This document shows, one piece after another, positions 41,129-48,909 of a DNA stretch of 64,000 nucleotides. The notes under the pieces were generated by a model, which searched no databases, had not been told where the DNA came from, and saw nothing but the letters and a program-made list of their open reading frames with translations. How positions within the stretch are numbered: the stretch's first letter is position 1; the number at the start of each line of letters is the position of its first letter. The DNA is from an uncultured Akkermansia sp. GTDB lineage: Bacteria; Verrucomicrobiota; Verrucomicrobiia; Verrucomicrobiales; Akkermansiaceae. Where the stretch lies: positions 1 to 64,000 of the forward strand of contig CAJGCY010000001.1 in assembly GCA_904501955.1 (NCBI GenBank), given 5' to 3'. The translations under genes were made by a program, and so were the position numbers.

Positions 41129-43271
41129 AAAAACATCACCGGAACGCGAATTAAGGCGCTTGGCAATAGCCGGGCGTTGGGATGACGTGCGGGAGCTGCT
41201 GCAAGCACGGGTGGCGTATGATGCAACTGACACCGAGGCAAAGGAGGAATTATCGCGCCTTGAACGCGGCCTGCCGCTTAAAGCCATGATGAATGCAGCA
41301 GAGCGCCGTGCAGCGGCGGCGCAAGATGCCACGCGCGCCCTCACGGATTTCATGGCACAGTTGCCCTTTGCGGAGTTAAAAAAACTCAGCAAAAGCGAAT
41401 TGCCGGAGGTGAGCCAAGCGTGGGATGCGTTGAGCAACACCTACCTGCGCTACCACAAGAAACTCACCCCGGAGATGACCGCTTACGGCCGGGAAATCAA
41501 ATCACGTCGCAAAAAATACCGTGGCTTCATGCTCAATAAAGCCACCAAAATCGCATGCATCGCCGCGACAGCAATGGTGTTGGGTATCGGGGTGAATTAT
41601 TTTCTGAAAGCCGACGCCGAGCGCGAATGTGAGGCGTTTTCCGCTGCACTCCAACATCAAGACCTTACGCAGGTGCTAGAGCTGAAAGACAAGGTCAACA
41701 GCGGACTGAACCACTTCTATTGCCCAGAGTTACAGTCTTTGCTGCACCGTGCGGATACGTGGATTTTTTCATTGCAAACAGCATACCGCAGTGTGGAAAC
41801 GGACATCCGACGTATCGAAAAAGGGCTCATCTCCGTCGCGGATATGGGGCTACAGGGGCAAGTTGCGCTCGAAGCCCGCATACAAGCCTTGCGCCTCGGT
41901 AAAGATGAATTAAACCAACGATGGAAGGCTCTGTGCCGGAAAGAACGCCATGCACTTGCTCAACAGAAAGAACGCGTGTTACAGGCGGTGCATGCCCCCC
42001 TGCCCGCGCAACCGGAGCACACCGGGGATCCCCGGCAGGATTACGATGCCTTTAACCGATATAGCGCCCTGTTAGAAAAGCGATTAATGGAGGCTACGCT
42101 TGCAAACAAAGCGTACCACATCTCACAATCAGCCCTCGGCAACATAGAGAAAGCTTGCCGGCAGGCTCGGCAACTCTGCAGCGATACACACGATTTTAAG
42201 CGCATTACGGATAAATTGAAGAAATGCCGTAATTATGATGAGTTCCTTGAACTCATCAACGGCTTTTCTCCTGAGCTGTACAAACCTGCGCTAGAGTTAG
42301 CCTCTATCAAAAATGAGCTCCCGACTGCGGAAGATATAGCGCACCGCATCATGGACCCGGATGGCGCCTTTTCCCGCGAGCTACTGGCAGCGGCGCGGAA
42401 AACGCTGGTGGAGGGTGCTCCCACCTTCAGTCAAGCTTACCCGGCAACGAATGACCAGGTGGTGCTTATGGAAGACATGTTCACCGCGCCCTCTTTGCGG
42501 AATAAGGTATACGGCATTATTCTGCCGGACGGTAACATGTGGTTCAGCACGAAGAAACCGTATGTAGACAAAACGAACTTCCTCATTTTCCAACGCAGCA
42601 GCATCGACCCCAATTATTCCGTGATGGATAACCGCGTGGAATTGCAGAATGACGGTAGCATCAAATTAACGGAGTATGATGCAACGGGTATCATGAAAAT
42701 CGGCGATTTTGAAAAAAACAACTTTTTCAATCACGCGCATCTCACAAGATTGCTGACAGCCACCCTCAACTATGAGGACAGAAAAACACCGGCACTCGCA
42801 CAAGCTTACATATACTACACCTTGATACGGCTCGCACATGAGCACCGGCACATGTTGCTGAGTGGCGCCAGATTCTCTCCCTCACTGAAAGCACATGCTG
42901 ACTCTTTTTCTCATCTGCTCAAAAAGCAAAACATCACCTTGGAACCCGGGTGTTGGTTGTCAGCATCTGCTGAGGTAAAGGCTGCGGAAAAAGCCTTTGA
43001 GGCATGGTTCAGAGAGCACCGTGGTGCAAACTATGAGCAAGAAGCAGCAGCGCACTTCCGAGAGCGTTTCGATGCTTCCTCTCGTTACGCCGGCTATATT
43101 AACGCCCATGGAAAATTCGTAGCACGCAAAAGCACCCGCGATGCGGACTACCTTTGGTTCATCTCGGATGATGGGCTGGCACGCACACCGGCGCAGGAAC
43201 CGGATTTCTCTCCGGCTCACAAGTGGAGCCCGGTCTTCACGGAAAATAGGAACAAGGCCATAGATAAATGA
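41115..43271 (+). CDS. Large single-helix membrane protein of the GTPase cassette
   Basis: 718 residues, no family recognised. Residues 1-140 are charged and helical, with basic SRRKKYRGFMLNKATK before one membrane helix (ACIAATAMVLGIGVNYFL, about 146-165). This orientation puts the N-terminus in the cytoplasm and ~550 residues outside the inner membrane. That part has long helices (165-420) and then a more mixed domain (PATNDQVVLMEDMFTAP, DGNMWFSTKKPYVDKTNF, YLWFISDDGLARTP). It overlaps the GAP1-like gene by 14 bp and the phosphoesterase gene by 4 bp, so all are one transcript. It could be a receptor or effector for the GTPase pair. Confidence 0.75.
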   Translation: MPTPKKTSPERELRRLAIAGRWDDVRELLQARVAYDATDTEAKEELSRLERGLPLKAMMNAAERRAAAAQDATRALTDFMAQLPFAELKKLSKSELPEVSQAWDALSNTYLRYHKKLTPEMTAYGREIKSRRKKYRGFMLNKATKIACIAATAMVLGIGVNYFLKADAERECEAFSAALQHQDLTQVLELKDKVNSGLNHFYCPELQSLLHRADTWIFSLQTAYRSVETDIRRIEKGLISVADMGLQGQVALEARIQALRLGKDELNQRWKALCRKERHALAQQKERVLQAVHAPLPAQPEHTGDPRQDYDAFNRYSALLEKRLMEATLANKAYHISQSALGNIEKACRQARQLCSDTHDFKRITDKLKKCRNYDEFLELINGFSPELYKPALELASIKNELPTAEDIAHRIMDPDGAFSRELLAAARKTLVEGAPTFSQAYPATNDQVVLMEDMFTAPSLRNKVYGIILPDGNMWFSTKKPYVDKTNFLIFQRSSIDPNYSVMDNRVELQNDGSIKLTEYDATGIMKIGDFEKNNFFNHAHLTRLLTATLNYEDRKTPALAQAYIYYTLIRLAHEHRHMLLSGARFSPSLKAHADSFSHLLKKQNITLEPGCWLSASAEVKAAEKAFEAWFREHRGANYEQEAAAHFRERFDASSRYAGYINAHGKFVARKSTRDADYLWFISDDGLARTPAQEPDFSPAHKWSPVFTENRNKAIDK

Positions 43272-43759
43272 AAATTGCGCTCTTATCAGATGTGCATGAC
43301 CGCACCGATAATCTGCTGGCCGCCCTCTGCCTCGCGGAAGAGCACGGCTGTGCCCGCTTGCTGTACCTGGGTGATATAGTGGAGCTGAGCACGTTCAGCT
43401 TATTGGTGGAAGAGTGGACGTACCCGCTGGATGTCGTCTTCGGTAACAATGAAATTGACCGCCGTAGTTTTTTCCGCAAGGCGGAAGCCCTCCCCCATGT
43501 CACACACCACGGCGATGAAGCCTCCGTACACATAGAGCAGCGCCTCATTTATTTCTCTCATTACCCTTGGGCTGCGATGAAAGCGGCGGAATCCGGGCGC
43601 TATGATGCAGTGTTCTACGGGCACACTCACGCACGCCACCGCCAACTGATAGCTCATACTCTACTGGTAAATCCCGGTGAAGTAGGGGGTGTGCGACTGT
43701 CCGCAAGCTTCGCAATCTACGACACGGATGATAATTCCGTTGAGTTTATCCATTTATAA
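43268..43759 (+). CDS. YfcE/MJ0936-type metallophosphoesterase
   Basis: 163 residues, the short calcineurin-like fold with two metals. Ligand motifs are in order: SDVHD (7-11), YLGDIVE, VFGNNEID, FSHYPW and FYGHTHAR. Relatives are phosphodiesterases with broad substrate range. ATGA overlap with the preceding gene shows translational coupling to the GTPase cassette; 12 bp separate it from the next gene. The physiological substrate is unknown. Confidence 0.9.
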   Translation: MKIALLSDVHDRTDNLLAALCLAEEHGCARLLYLGDIVELSTFSLLVEEWTYPLDVVFGNNEIDRRSFFRKAEALPHVTHHGDEASVHIEQRLIYFSHYPWAAMKAAESGRYDAVFYGHTHARHRQLIAHTLLVNPGEVGGVRLSASFAIYDTDDNSVEFIHL

Positions 43760-43771
43760 CAAGCGCTTTCC

Positions 43772-44362
43772 ATGGAATACCTGTGCTATAATTTAGATAA
43801 ACTACCGCTCATGGGTGAAGGTGAGCACCTACTTACGGAAGCGGAGTCAGAGCGCTACGGCAACCGCCCGACATACGCCAAAACAGCCAGAATTCTCCTC
43901 AAACAGGAATTGGAACGCCGTACCGGCATCCCGGCGCAGCGCATCGAACTGCGCTACAACGAACACGGCAAACCCTATTATCCGGGCATCTTCTTCAACA
44001 TCAGTCACTCCGCCAACATGCTGTGCATGGCCTTCCATCAAGCCGATATAGGGGTGGATATACAGAAAAAGCGCCCCAGCGCACGCCGTGAAGAGCTGGC
44101 AAAGCGCATCATGTGCGAAGAGCAATTGCGCGCATTCATCAACCAGGGCTGCCCTGAAGAGGCCTTTTTCGAATGCTGGTGCATCGCGGAAGCGCTGGTC
44201 AAGCACGCAGGTGCCACTATATGGCAAGCGCCGGACTTTCCCTTTATTCTGCACCCCACACATGTAGAATTGTTACGTGATAACACGCTGACGGTCGAGC
44301 GATTCCGCCCGGCAAGCGACTTCTACGGTGCCGTTGCATACACAAATACAGCTTGCACATAA
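43772..44362 (+). CDS. Sfp-type 4'-phosphopantetheinyl transferase (variant motifs)
   Basis: 196 residues. It attaches the phosphopantetheine arm from CoA to carrier proteins. Recognisable: NEHGKPYY, FFNISHSANMLCMAF with His79, ADIGVDIQ with Asp96, and ECWCIAEALVKHAG with Glu140 and Lys144. Two positions differ from the consensus: GVDIE is GVDIQ (Gln98) and WxxKE is WCIAE, so the metal site or activity may be altered. No polyketide or peptide synthetase gene is nearby, so fatty-acid acyl carrier protein may be its target. Confidence 0.82.
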   Translation: MEYLCYNLDKLPLMGEGEHLLTEAESERYGNRPTYAKTARILLKQELERRTGIPAQRIELRYNEHGKPYYPGIFFNISHSANMLCMAFHQADIGVDIQKKRPSARREELAKRIMCEEQLRAFINQGCPEEAFFECWCIAEALVKHAGATIWQAPDFPFILHPTHVELLRDNTLTVERFRPASDFYGAVAYTNTACT

Positions 44363-44395
44363 GCCACCGAAGCTATACAATACGCCCCGGCATAT

Positions 44396-45271
44396 ATGAT
44401 TCAGGAACTCATAGAGAAACCGCTTTACATACAGATAAACTTCGGATTACTCGCCGGCAGTGCGCTTTTCATCGTCGTGCTGACGCTTGTTCAGTGCTTC
44501 CGGAGGTCAGTATGCGGAGCAGGCTGCTCCCCCTCGATGTGGAAACTGCCGGAAGTGCCCATATTCCGTGGCAGCAATTTCCCCATAGCGGCGGATTATG
44601 CATTGATGCTGTTTTATGTGCTGATTTCCGCGCTGTTTATCGGCTCCTCCTGTTTGCAACTGGACGCTGCAGCGCCTGCGGAAGCTGCCGGTGAGCAGCA
44701 AGTGGACCTCATCACCGTTTGGCTCAATGTGATTTTCAACTTTGCGATGTATTTGCCGCTCATCATTCGCTATGCCATCATCTCAAAGTTTCGCTGCGAC
44801 ATCAGGTTCTCTTCTCTGGCTAAGACCATCCTTGCTCTGGGTATCATTTACACGCTCAACATCGCCCTCAATTGCTGCGGTGTGCTGAAATGGATTGCCG
44901 AGGCCACCGGCTCGCCGGAAACTCAGCATGCCATTCAACAAATTACCCAAGAATCCGGCTCCGCTGCCTCAATCCTCCCCCTCATCGTCAGCGCCGTCAT
45001 CGTTGCCCCCATCGTGGAAGAAATCTTTTTCCGTGGCTTTATATACAACCTCCTCAAAAAGCTTACCGTGATTCCGGTGGCGGCCATAGCCTCCGGCATC
45101 TTCTTCGGCGCAGTGCATATTTCCCTGGTCCAGTGCACCGTATTGAGCATTTTCGGTATTGTTCAATGCTTCCTTTACGAGCATACTCGCTCCATATTGT
45201 ATCCCATCTTACTGCACATGATATTCAACGGGCTGGCCATGACAGCACTCTTCCTGTTGCAACTATCTTAA
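44396..45271 (+). CDS. CPBP-family intramembrane metalloprotease
   Basis: 291 residues, about eight membrane helices. The family (Rce1/CAAX-like, PrsW relatives) is marked by VEEIFFRGF (Glu208, Glu209, Arg213), GAVHIS (His241) and a later LLHMIFNG. All catalytic-type residues are present. Bacterial members act in peptide maturation, immunity to bacteriocins or membrane proteolysis. The substrate here is unknown. 33 bp after the transferase gene and 21 bp before thiL. Confidence 0.88.
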   Translation: MIQELIEKPLYIQINFGLLAGSALFIVVLTLVQCFRRSVCGAGCSPSMWKLPEVPIFRGSNFPIAADYALMLFYVLISALFIGSSCLQLDAAAPAEAAGEQQVDLITVWLNVIFNFAMYLPLIIRYAIISKFRCDIRFSSLAKTILALGIIYTLNIALNCCGVLKWIAEATGSPETQHAIQQITQESGSAASILPLIVSAVIVAPIVEEIFFRGFIYNLLKKLTVIPVAAIASGIFFGAVHISLVQCTVLSIFGIVQCFLYEHTRSILYPILLHMIFNGLAMTALFLLQLS

Positions 45272-45292
45272 TCCCCCGCCACCTCTCTCCTC

Positions 45293-46180
45293 ATGCCTGT
45301 CTCTCTGCGTTCTTTGGGCGAAAATGCCGTCCTGCAGCGGCTGATTGCCACCCTGCACCCCGCCTGTCCCATGACAGTCGGTCCCGGGGATGATTGCGCC
45401 GTTGTGCCTCGTGATGCAGAGTGGGACACCTTGCTGAAAACCGATGTGGTGGTGGAGGGCATCCACTTCACCCGCGACACACAGCCCGAGCTCATCGGCA
45501 GGAAGGCACTCGCGCGTGCCGTGTCTGACATCGCCGCTATGGGCGGTTTGCCGGAGCACGCCCTCATCACCCTGCTCATCCACCCCGAGCGCGATATAGC
45601 GCAAGCTGAGGGGATTTACAGGGGGATTTCCGCCTTGGCTGCGCAGTTCGGCATTTCCATCGCCGGCGGGGAAACCTCCTCCTTGCCCTATGACGGCCTC
45701 GCGATTAACGTAGCACTCACCGGTAAAGTCGAGCGCGGGAGGGCAATCCTGCGCTCCGGTGGCAAGCCCGGGGATGTCATCTGTGTATCGGGCCCCTTGG
45801 GCGGCTCCTATCCCGGCACAGGGCACCTGACCTTCACCCCCCGTGTCGAGCTGGCACGTCACCTCATGCTGCACGGGCCACGCCCCACTGCGATGATGGA
45901 CCTCTCTGACGGCTTAGCGGTCGATTTGCCACGCATGGCTGCAGCCTCTTCTTGCGCGTTCAGGGTGGACCCGAACGCCATCCCCTGCAATCCCGGGTGC
46001 TCTGTAGAACAGGCTCTTTCCGACGGAGAAGATTACGAATTACTGCTCACCCTGTCCCCTGCTACTGCTGAATCACTTTGCCGAGACAGCGAGCTTCCCC
46101 TGTACCCCATCGGGACCCTTTGCCCCCCGACTGATGAAAGCTCCCACCTCTCCGGAGGCTGGCAGCACTTCATCGCTTAA
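45293..46180 (+). CDS. thiL: Thiamine-monophosphate kinase
   Basis: 295 residues. It makes thiamine diphosphate from thiamine phosphate and ATP. Motifs: VGPGDDCAVV, TDVVVEGIHFTRD, ALARAVSDIAAMGG, GETSSLP, MMDLSDGLAVDL and SDGEDYELLLTL, which carry the metal-binding aspartates. Standard length, apparently the last gene of the plus-strand run that starts at 38007. Other thiamine genes are absent here; MenD in this window is a thiamine-diphosphate user. Confidence 0.95.
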   Translation: MPVSLRSLGENAVLQRLIATLHPACPMTVGPGDDCAVVPRDAEWDTLLKTDVVVEGIHFTRDTQPELIGRKALARAVSDIAAMGGLPEHALITLLIHPERDIAQAEGIYRGISALAAQFGISIAGGETSSLPYDGLAINVALTGKVERGRAILRSGGKPGDVICVSGPLGGSYPGTGHLTFTPRVELARHLMLHGPRPTAMMDLSDGLAVDLPRMAAASSCAFRVDPNAIPCNPGCSVEQALSDGEDYELLLTLSPATAESLCRDSELPLYPIGTLCPPTDESSHLSGGWQHFIA

Positions 46181-46545
46181 GCCTTGATTTTTCAAACTTA
46201 TAGGCATAGCCTTTTCTAACAAAATTGCGTTCATGCGCTTTGTTTTCAAATTAGTTAACTTGTTGCGTTTTAATATATTACAGCCACCGTTTTTCTTGTT
46301 CCACAGATGCCCACCTTAAGAATCCGAAGTCGAATATAATTATCAAGAAATCCTAACTAAAGAAATGACTGTGACACATTTTTTTCAATCGCGTGGAACT
46401 CCCATGGAACAAAAGATGCAGCGCCTCCGAAAAAGACCAAGAAAGAAAAAAGCTTTTTTTTAACCCGAAGTCATGGCATATTTCCTCCCGCAACACAGAC
46501 CGGCACCTAAAGCCGAAAACGAATAGAAAACAGAAAAAACAGCAA
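46181..46545 (+). promoter_or_regulatory. AT-rich leader region of dnaA
   Basis: 365 bp without a supported gene. It is clearly more AT-rich than its surroundings. A TATAAT-like -10 (about 46335-46340) has no good -35. TGTTCCACA (46297-46305) matches the DnaA-box consensus at seven of nine bases, but no cluster of boxes is seen. The dnaA frame stays open back to 46393, but those residues are basic and unlike DnaA. The region may hold the dnaA promoter; an origin is not shown. Confidence 0.4.
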
Positions 46546-47943
46546 ATGAATCACAGGGAAAAGGAGGACAGGATATGGGCGGAGATCGTGGAGGATCTTC
46601 GCACGAGGGTTGCGAAGGAGGGTGTGGAGAAATTCATCTTGCCGCTGAAGCTTCGCCAAGACACCGGGACCAAATTGATTATCGAGCACCCGGCGGATAT
46701 TTTCGTGGCATGGCTGGAGACTTACTATATACCGGAGATTAAGCTGTCCGCCGTGAAAGTGCTGGACGGAGCGCGCGAGATAGAATGCATCGCCGCTGAT
46801 GAGCAAGCCGAACAGGTAGTAGCAGAGCCCTGCCCCGCCCCGATGGTCAAAAAGGCCATTTATGAGGAGACCGGCAAAAGCAAGCCGCAAAAGAAGCGTA
46901 AGACCACCTACAGCACAGGACTCAACGCGGATTACAATTTCGACAACTTCGTCGTTGGCTCTAACAGCAAGTTTGCCGTCGCTGCGGCTCAGGCTGTCGT
47001 AAATGCCCCCAGCAGCATCTACAACCCGCTCTTCATTCACGGTGCATCCGGCTTGGGCAAAACCCACCTGCTGAGTGCCATCGGCAATGCCATCACCCAA
47101 AAGCACGAGAATCGCAAGGTGCTGTACGTGACGAGTGAGGACTTCACCAACGCGTACATCGACGCTATTTCCCACAAGGGTGACGCTCTGAAGAACTTCC
47201 GCGCCAAATATCGCCAGGCGGATGTGCTCATCATTGATGACGTACAGTTCCTTTCTCAGAAGGACAAAACTCAAGACGAGTTCTTCCATACATTCAACGC
47301 GCTTTTCAACAGTGGCAAGCAGATTATCCTCGCAGCAGATTGCCCGGCAACGAACATCTCCCGCATGGATGACCGCCTCACTTCCCGCTTTGAGCAAGGC
47401 CTCACCGTTGAGCTCCAGGCTCCGGATTTGGAGACCCGCATCGCCATTCTGCGCAACAAGCGCCGTGCTTGGAAGAGCGAGCTCGTAGGTGATGATGTGC
47501 TGGAGTACCTCGCCAAGAACATCACCCGCTCCGTGCGCCGCCTGGAGGGTGCCCTCCTTCGCCTGGCCACCGTTGCTTCTTTCTCTCACAAGAGCCCCAC
47601 CATTGTGGATGCTCGTCTGCACCTCAAGGACCTCCTGCAGGGCGACAAGAACACGAGCGATGTGAGCATCTCCGACATCCAGAGATGTGTCGCGGAGGAA
47701 TTCCATATCAAAATATCTGACCTGAACGGTCGCCGCCGTACGGCCAACATTGCTCACCCCCGCCAGGTTGCCATGTACCTTGCCCGCAAGCATACGCAGT
47801 GCTCCCTCCAAGACATCGGCGCGGCATTCGGCGGCCGTGACCACGGCACCGTCATTCACGCAGCCAAAACCATCGAGGAAAAACTCCAATGTGACCCCGA
47901 GCTGAACGAAATCGTGAACAGACTCGCTCATTCTTTCGCCTAA
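46546..47943 (+). CDS. dnaA: Chromosomal replication initiator DnaA
   Basis: 465 residues from the ATG at 46546 (MNHREKEDRIWAEIVEDL), which matches the usual DnaA N-terminal domain; an upstream in-frame ATG at 46393 is not supported. The linker is short (about 90-125). AAA+ motifs: YNPLFIHGASGLGKTHLL (Walker A), VLIIDDVQFL (Walker B) and the arginine-finger region MDDRLTSRFEQGL. The C-terminal helix-turn-helix for DnaA boxes contains RRRTANIAHPRQVAMYLAR and FGGRDHGTVIHA. It binds the origin and opens DNA. It is not beside dnaN or gyrB; recF lies 15 kb downstream. Confidence 0.97.
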   Translation: MNHREKEDRIWAEIVEDLRTRVAKEGVEKFILPLKLRQDTGTKLIIEHPADIFVAWLETYYIPEIKLSAVKVLDGAREIECIAADEQAEQVVAEPCPAPMVKKAIYEETGKSKPQKKRKTTYSTGLNADYNFDNFVVGSNSKFAVAAAQAVVNAPSSIYNPLFIHGASGLGKTHLLSAIGNAITQKHENRKVLYVTSEDFTNAYIDAISHKGDALKNFRAKYRQADVLIIDDVQFLSQKDKTQDEFFHTFNALFNSGKQIILAADCPATNISRMDDRLTSRFEQGLTVELQAPDLETRIAILRNKRRAWKSELVGDDVLEYLAKNITRSVRRLEGALLRLATVASFSHKSPTIVDARLHLKDLLQGDKNTSDVSISDIQRCVAEEFHIKISDLNGRRRTANIAHPRQVAMYLARKHTQCSLQDIGAAFGGRDHGTVIHAAKTIEEKLQCDPELNEIVNRLAHSFA

Positions 47944-47975
47944 AAATCAGTTTTTTGTATTACAAAACGCAGAAT

Positions 47976-48009
47976 GCCACCTTTTCCTATCAAAAAAGGT
48001 GGCGTTTTT
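47976..48009 (+). terminator. Rho-independent terminator of dnaA
   Basis: GCCACCTTTT and AAAAGGTGGC arms around a short loop, then GTTTTT, 32 bp after the stop. Confidence 0.92.
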
Positions 48010-48011
48010 GC

Positions 48012-48040
48012 TTGACCTCATTCCTCATATTTGCTATTTT
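48012..48040 (+). promoter_or_regulatory. Predicted promoter of the Rrf2 regulator
   Basis: TTGACC (48012-48017), 17 bp, TATTTT (48035-48040), 13 nt before the ATG at 48054. It begins 3 nt after the dnaA terminator T-run. Confidence 0.45.
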
Positions 48041-48053
48041 ATAGCCACGAGTT

Positions 48054-48488
48054 ATGTTAAAGATATCCACAAAAGGTCGATATGCATTGCGAATCATGCT
48101 TGATCTCGCACGCCACACCGAAGACGGGCCCGTATCTCTGAGAACGGTAGCAGAGCGACAGAAAATCACCCTCAAGTACATGGAGAGCATCATGTCGCTC
48201 CTTCTCCGTGAGGAATTAGTCATCAGCACGCGCGGCAAATCCGGTGGTTATAAGCTGACCCGCAAAGTGGAGAATTACACTGTTTACGAGATTCTGCGCG
48301 CAGCAGAGGGCAACTTAGCTCCCGTGCAATGCTTGGCCGTATCGGAAAACGATTGCCCGATGCACCACAAATGCCCCACCCTGCCCATGTGGGTCGGCTT
48401 GGAGAAGATTGTGCGTGAGTATCTGGAGTCTTACACGCTGGACAAATTGAGTGATTCGGAGAATCCGCATCCGCTGTGCAATGAATAA
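48054..48488 (+). CDS. Rrf2-family Fe-S transcription regulator (IscR-like)
   Basis: 144 residues. An N-terminal winged helix (MLKISTKGRYALRIMLDLA, ITLKYMESIMSLL, STRGKSGGYKL) is followed by three cysteines, Cys93, Cys101 and Cys107, with spacing x7 and x5, as in IscR-type sensors that hold a [2Fe-2S] cluster. It probably regulates in response to iron-sulfur status or redox state. No isc or suf genes are nearby, so the regulon is not visible. It lies alone between two terminators. Confidence 0.9.
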   Translation: MLKISTKGRYALRIMLDLARHTEDGPVSLRTVAERQKITLKYMESIMSLLLREELVISTRGKSGGYKLTRKVENYTVYEILRAAEGNLAPVQCLAVSENDCPMHHKCPTLPMWVGLEKIVREYLESYTLDKLSDSENPHPLCNE

Positions 48489-48520
48489 CGCACGCCACGT
48501 CCGGCAAATCTTTCACAGCA

Positions 48521-48559
48521 CCACCCCCGATGTTCAGGAAACTCGGGGGTGTGTTTTTT
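48521..48559 (+). terminator. Rho-independent terminator of the Rrf2 gene
   Basis: CCACCCCCGA (48521-48530) and TCGGGGGTGTG (48543-48553) arms followed by six T. No matching T-run exists on the minus strand, so it does not obviously serve tatA. Confidence 0.9.
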
Positions 48560-48797
48560 ATGCGGACTTCTCGGCGTCGTCTTTCTTTTCCTCTGAAGAG
48601 GAGGCGTTTTCCAACTCTTTTTCCGCCTTTTTCAGCTCATTTTCAAACTCACGGCGAGCCTTCTTGAACTCCCCCATTCCCTTGCCGAGGTTGCGGGCAA
48701 TTTCAGGAAGCTTCTTTGCGCCGAAAACTATCAATGCCACCGCAAAGAGAATGAACCAATGCGTCGGTGAGCCAAGATATGCTAAGTGCGGTGTCAT
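48558..48797 (-). CDS. tatA: Twin-arginine translocase subunit TatA/TatB
   Basis: 79 residues: a short periplasmic start, one membrane helix (WFILFAVALIVFGAKKL), the hallmark FGAKKLPEIARNLGKGMGEF hinge and amphipathic helix, then a charged Glu/Lys-rich tail. The lack of a TatB-like long tail favours TatA. It forms the pore for folded Tat substrates with TatC, which is not in the window. The gene is divergent from the parvulin gene and convergent with the Rrf2 gene. Confidence 0.93.
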   Translation of the reverse strand: MTPHLAYLGSPTHWFILFAVALIVFGAKKLPEIARNLGKGMGEFKKARREFENELKKAEKELENASSSEEKKDDAEKSA

Positions 48798-48909
48798 GAG
48801 CCTATATTACCACCCTACAAGGCTGCATGGCAAGCAAAATGTGCGCTCTACGGGTGCACACCGTGCGTTGACTCGATTTTTGATTGCAATTTTGCCTGAA
48901 CCGGGTAGA

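Noticed and set aside
38007..43271. Phage or plasmid island carrying the GTPase cassette
   Set aside because: No integrase, repeat, tRNA target or clear base-composition change marks the edges. The cassette starts right after the atp terminator and runs into housekeeping genes.
46393..46545. 51-residue N-terminal extension of DnaA
   Set aside because: The residues are highly basic and unlike DnaA domain I, which begins cleanly at 46546.
46507..47931. 474-codon minus-strand open frame opposite dnaA
   Set aside because: It lies wholly antisense to a secure gene and encodes no family. The codon bias of highly expressed genes here keeps the opposite frame open; the same holds at 36018-37217 (atpD), 33538-34638 (atpA), 13280-14731 and 60816-62444.
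48060..48075. DnaA-box-like ATATCCACA near the dnaA 3' side
   Set aside because: It lies inside the Rrf2 coding sequence, stands alone and differs from the consensus by one base.
48451..48909. N-terminal extension of the parvulin frame
   Set aside because: The extra 153 residues cross the Rrf2 terminator and the tatA gene on the other strand and end just before a normal membrane anchor start.
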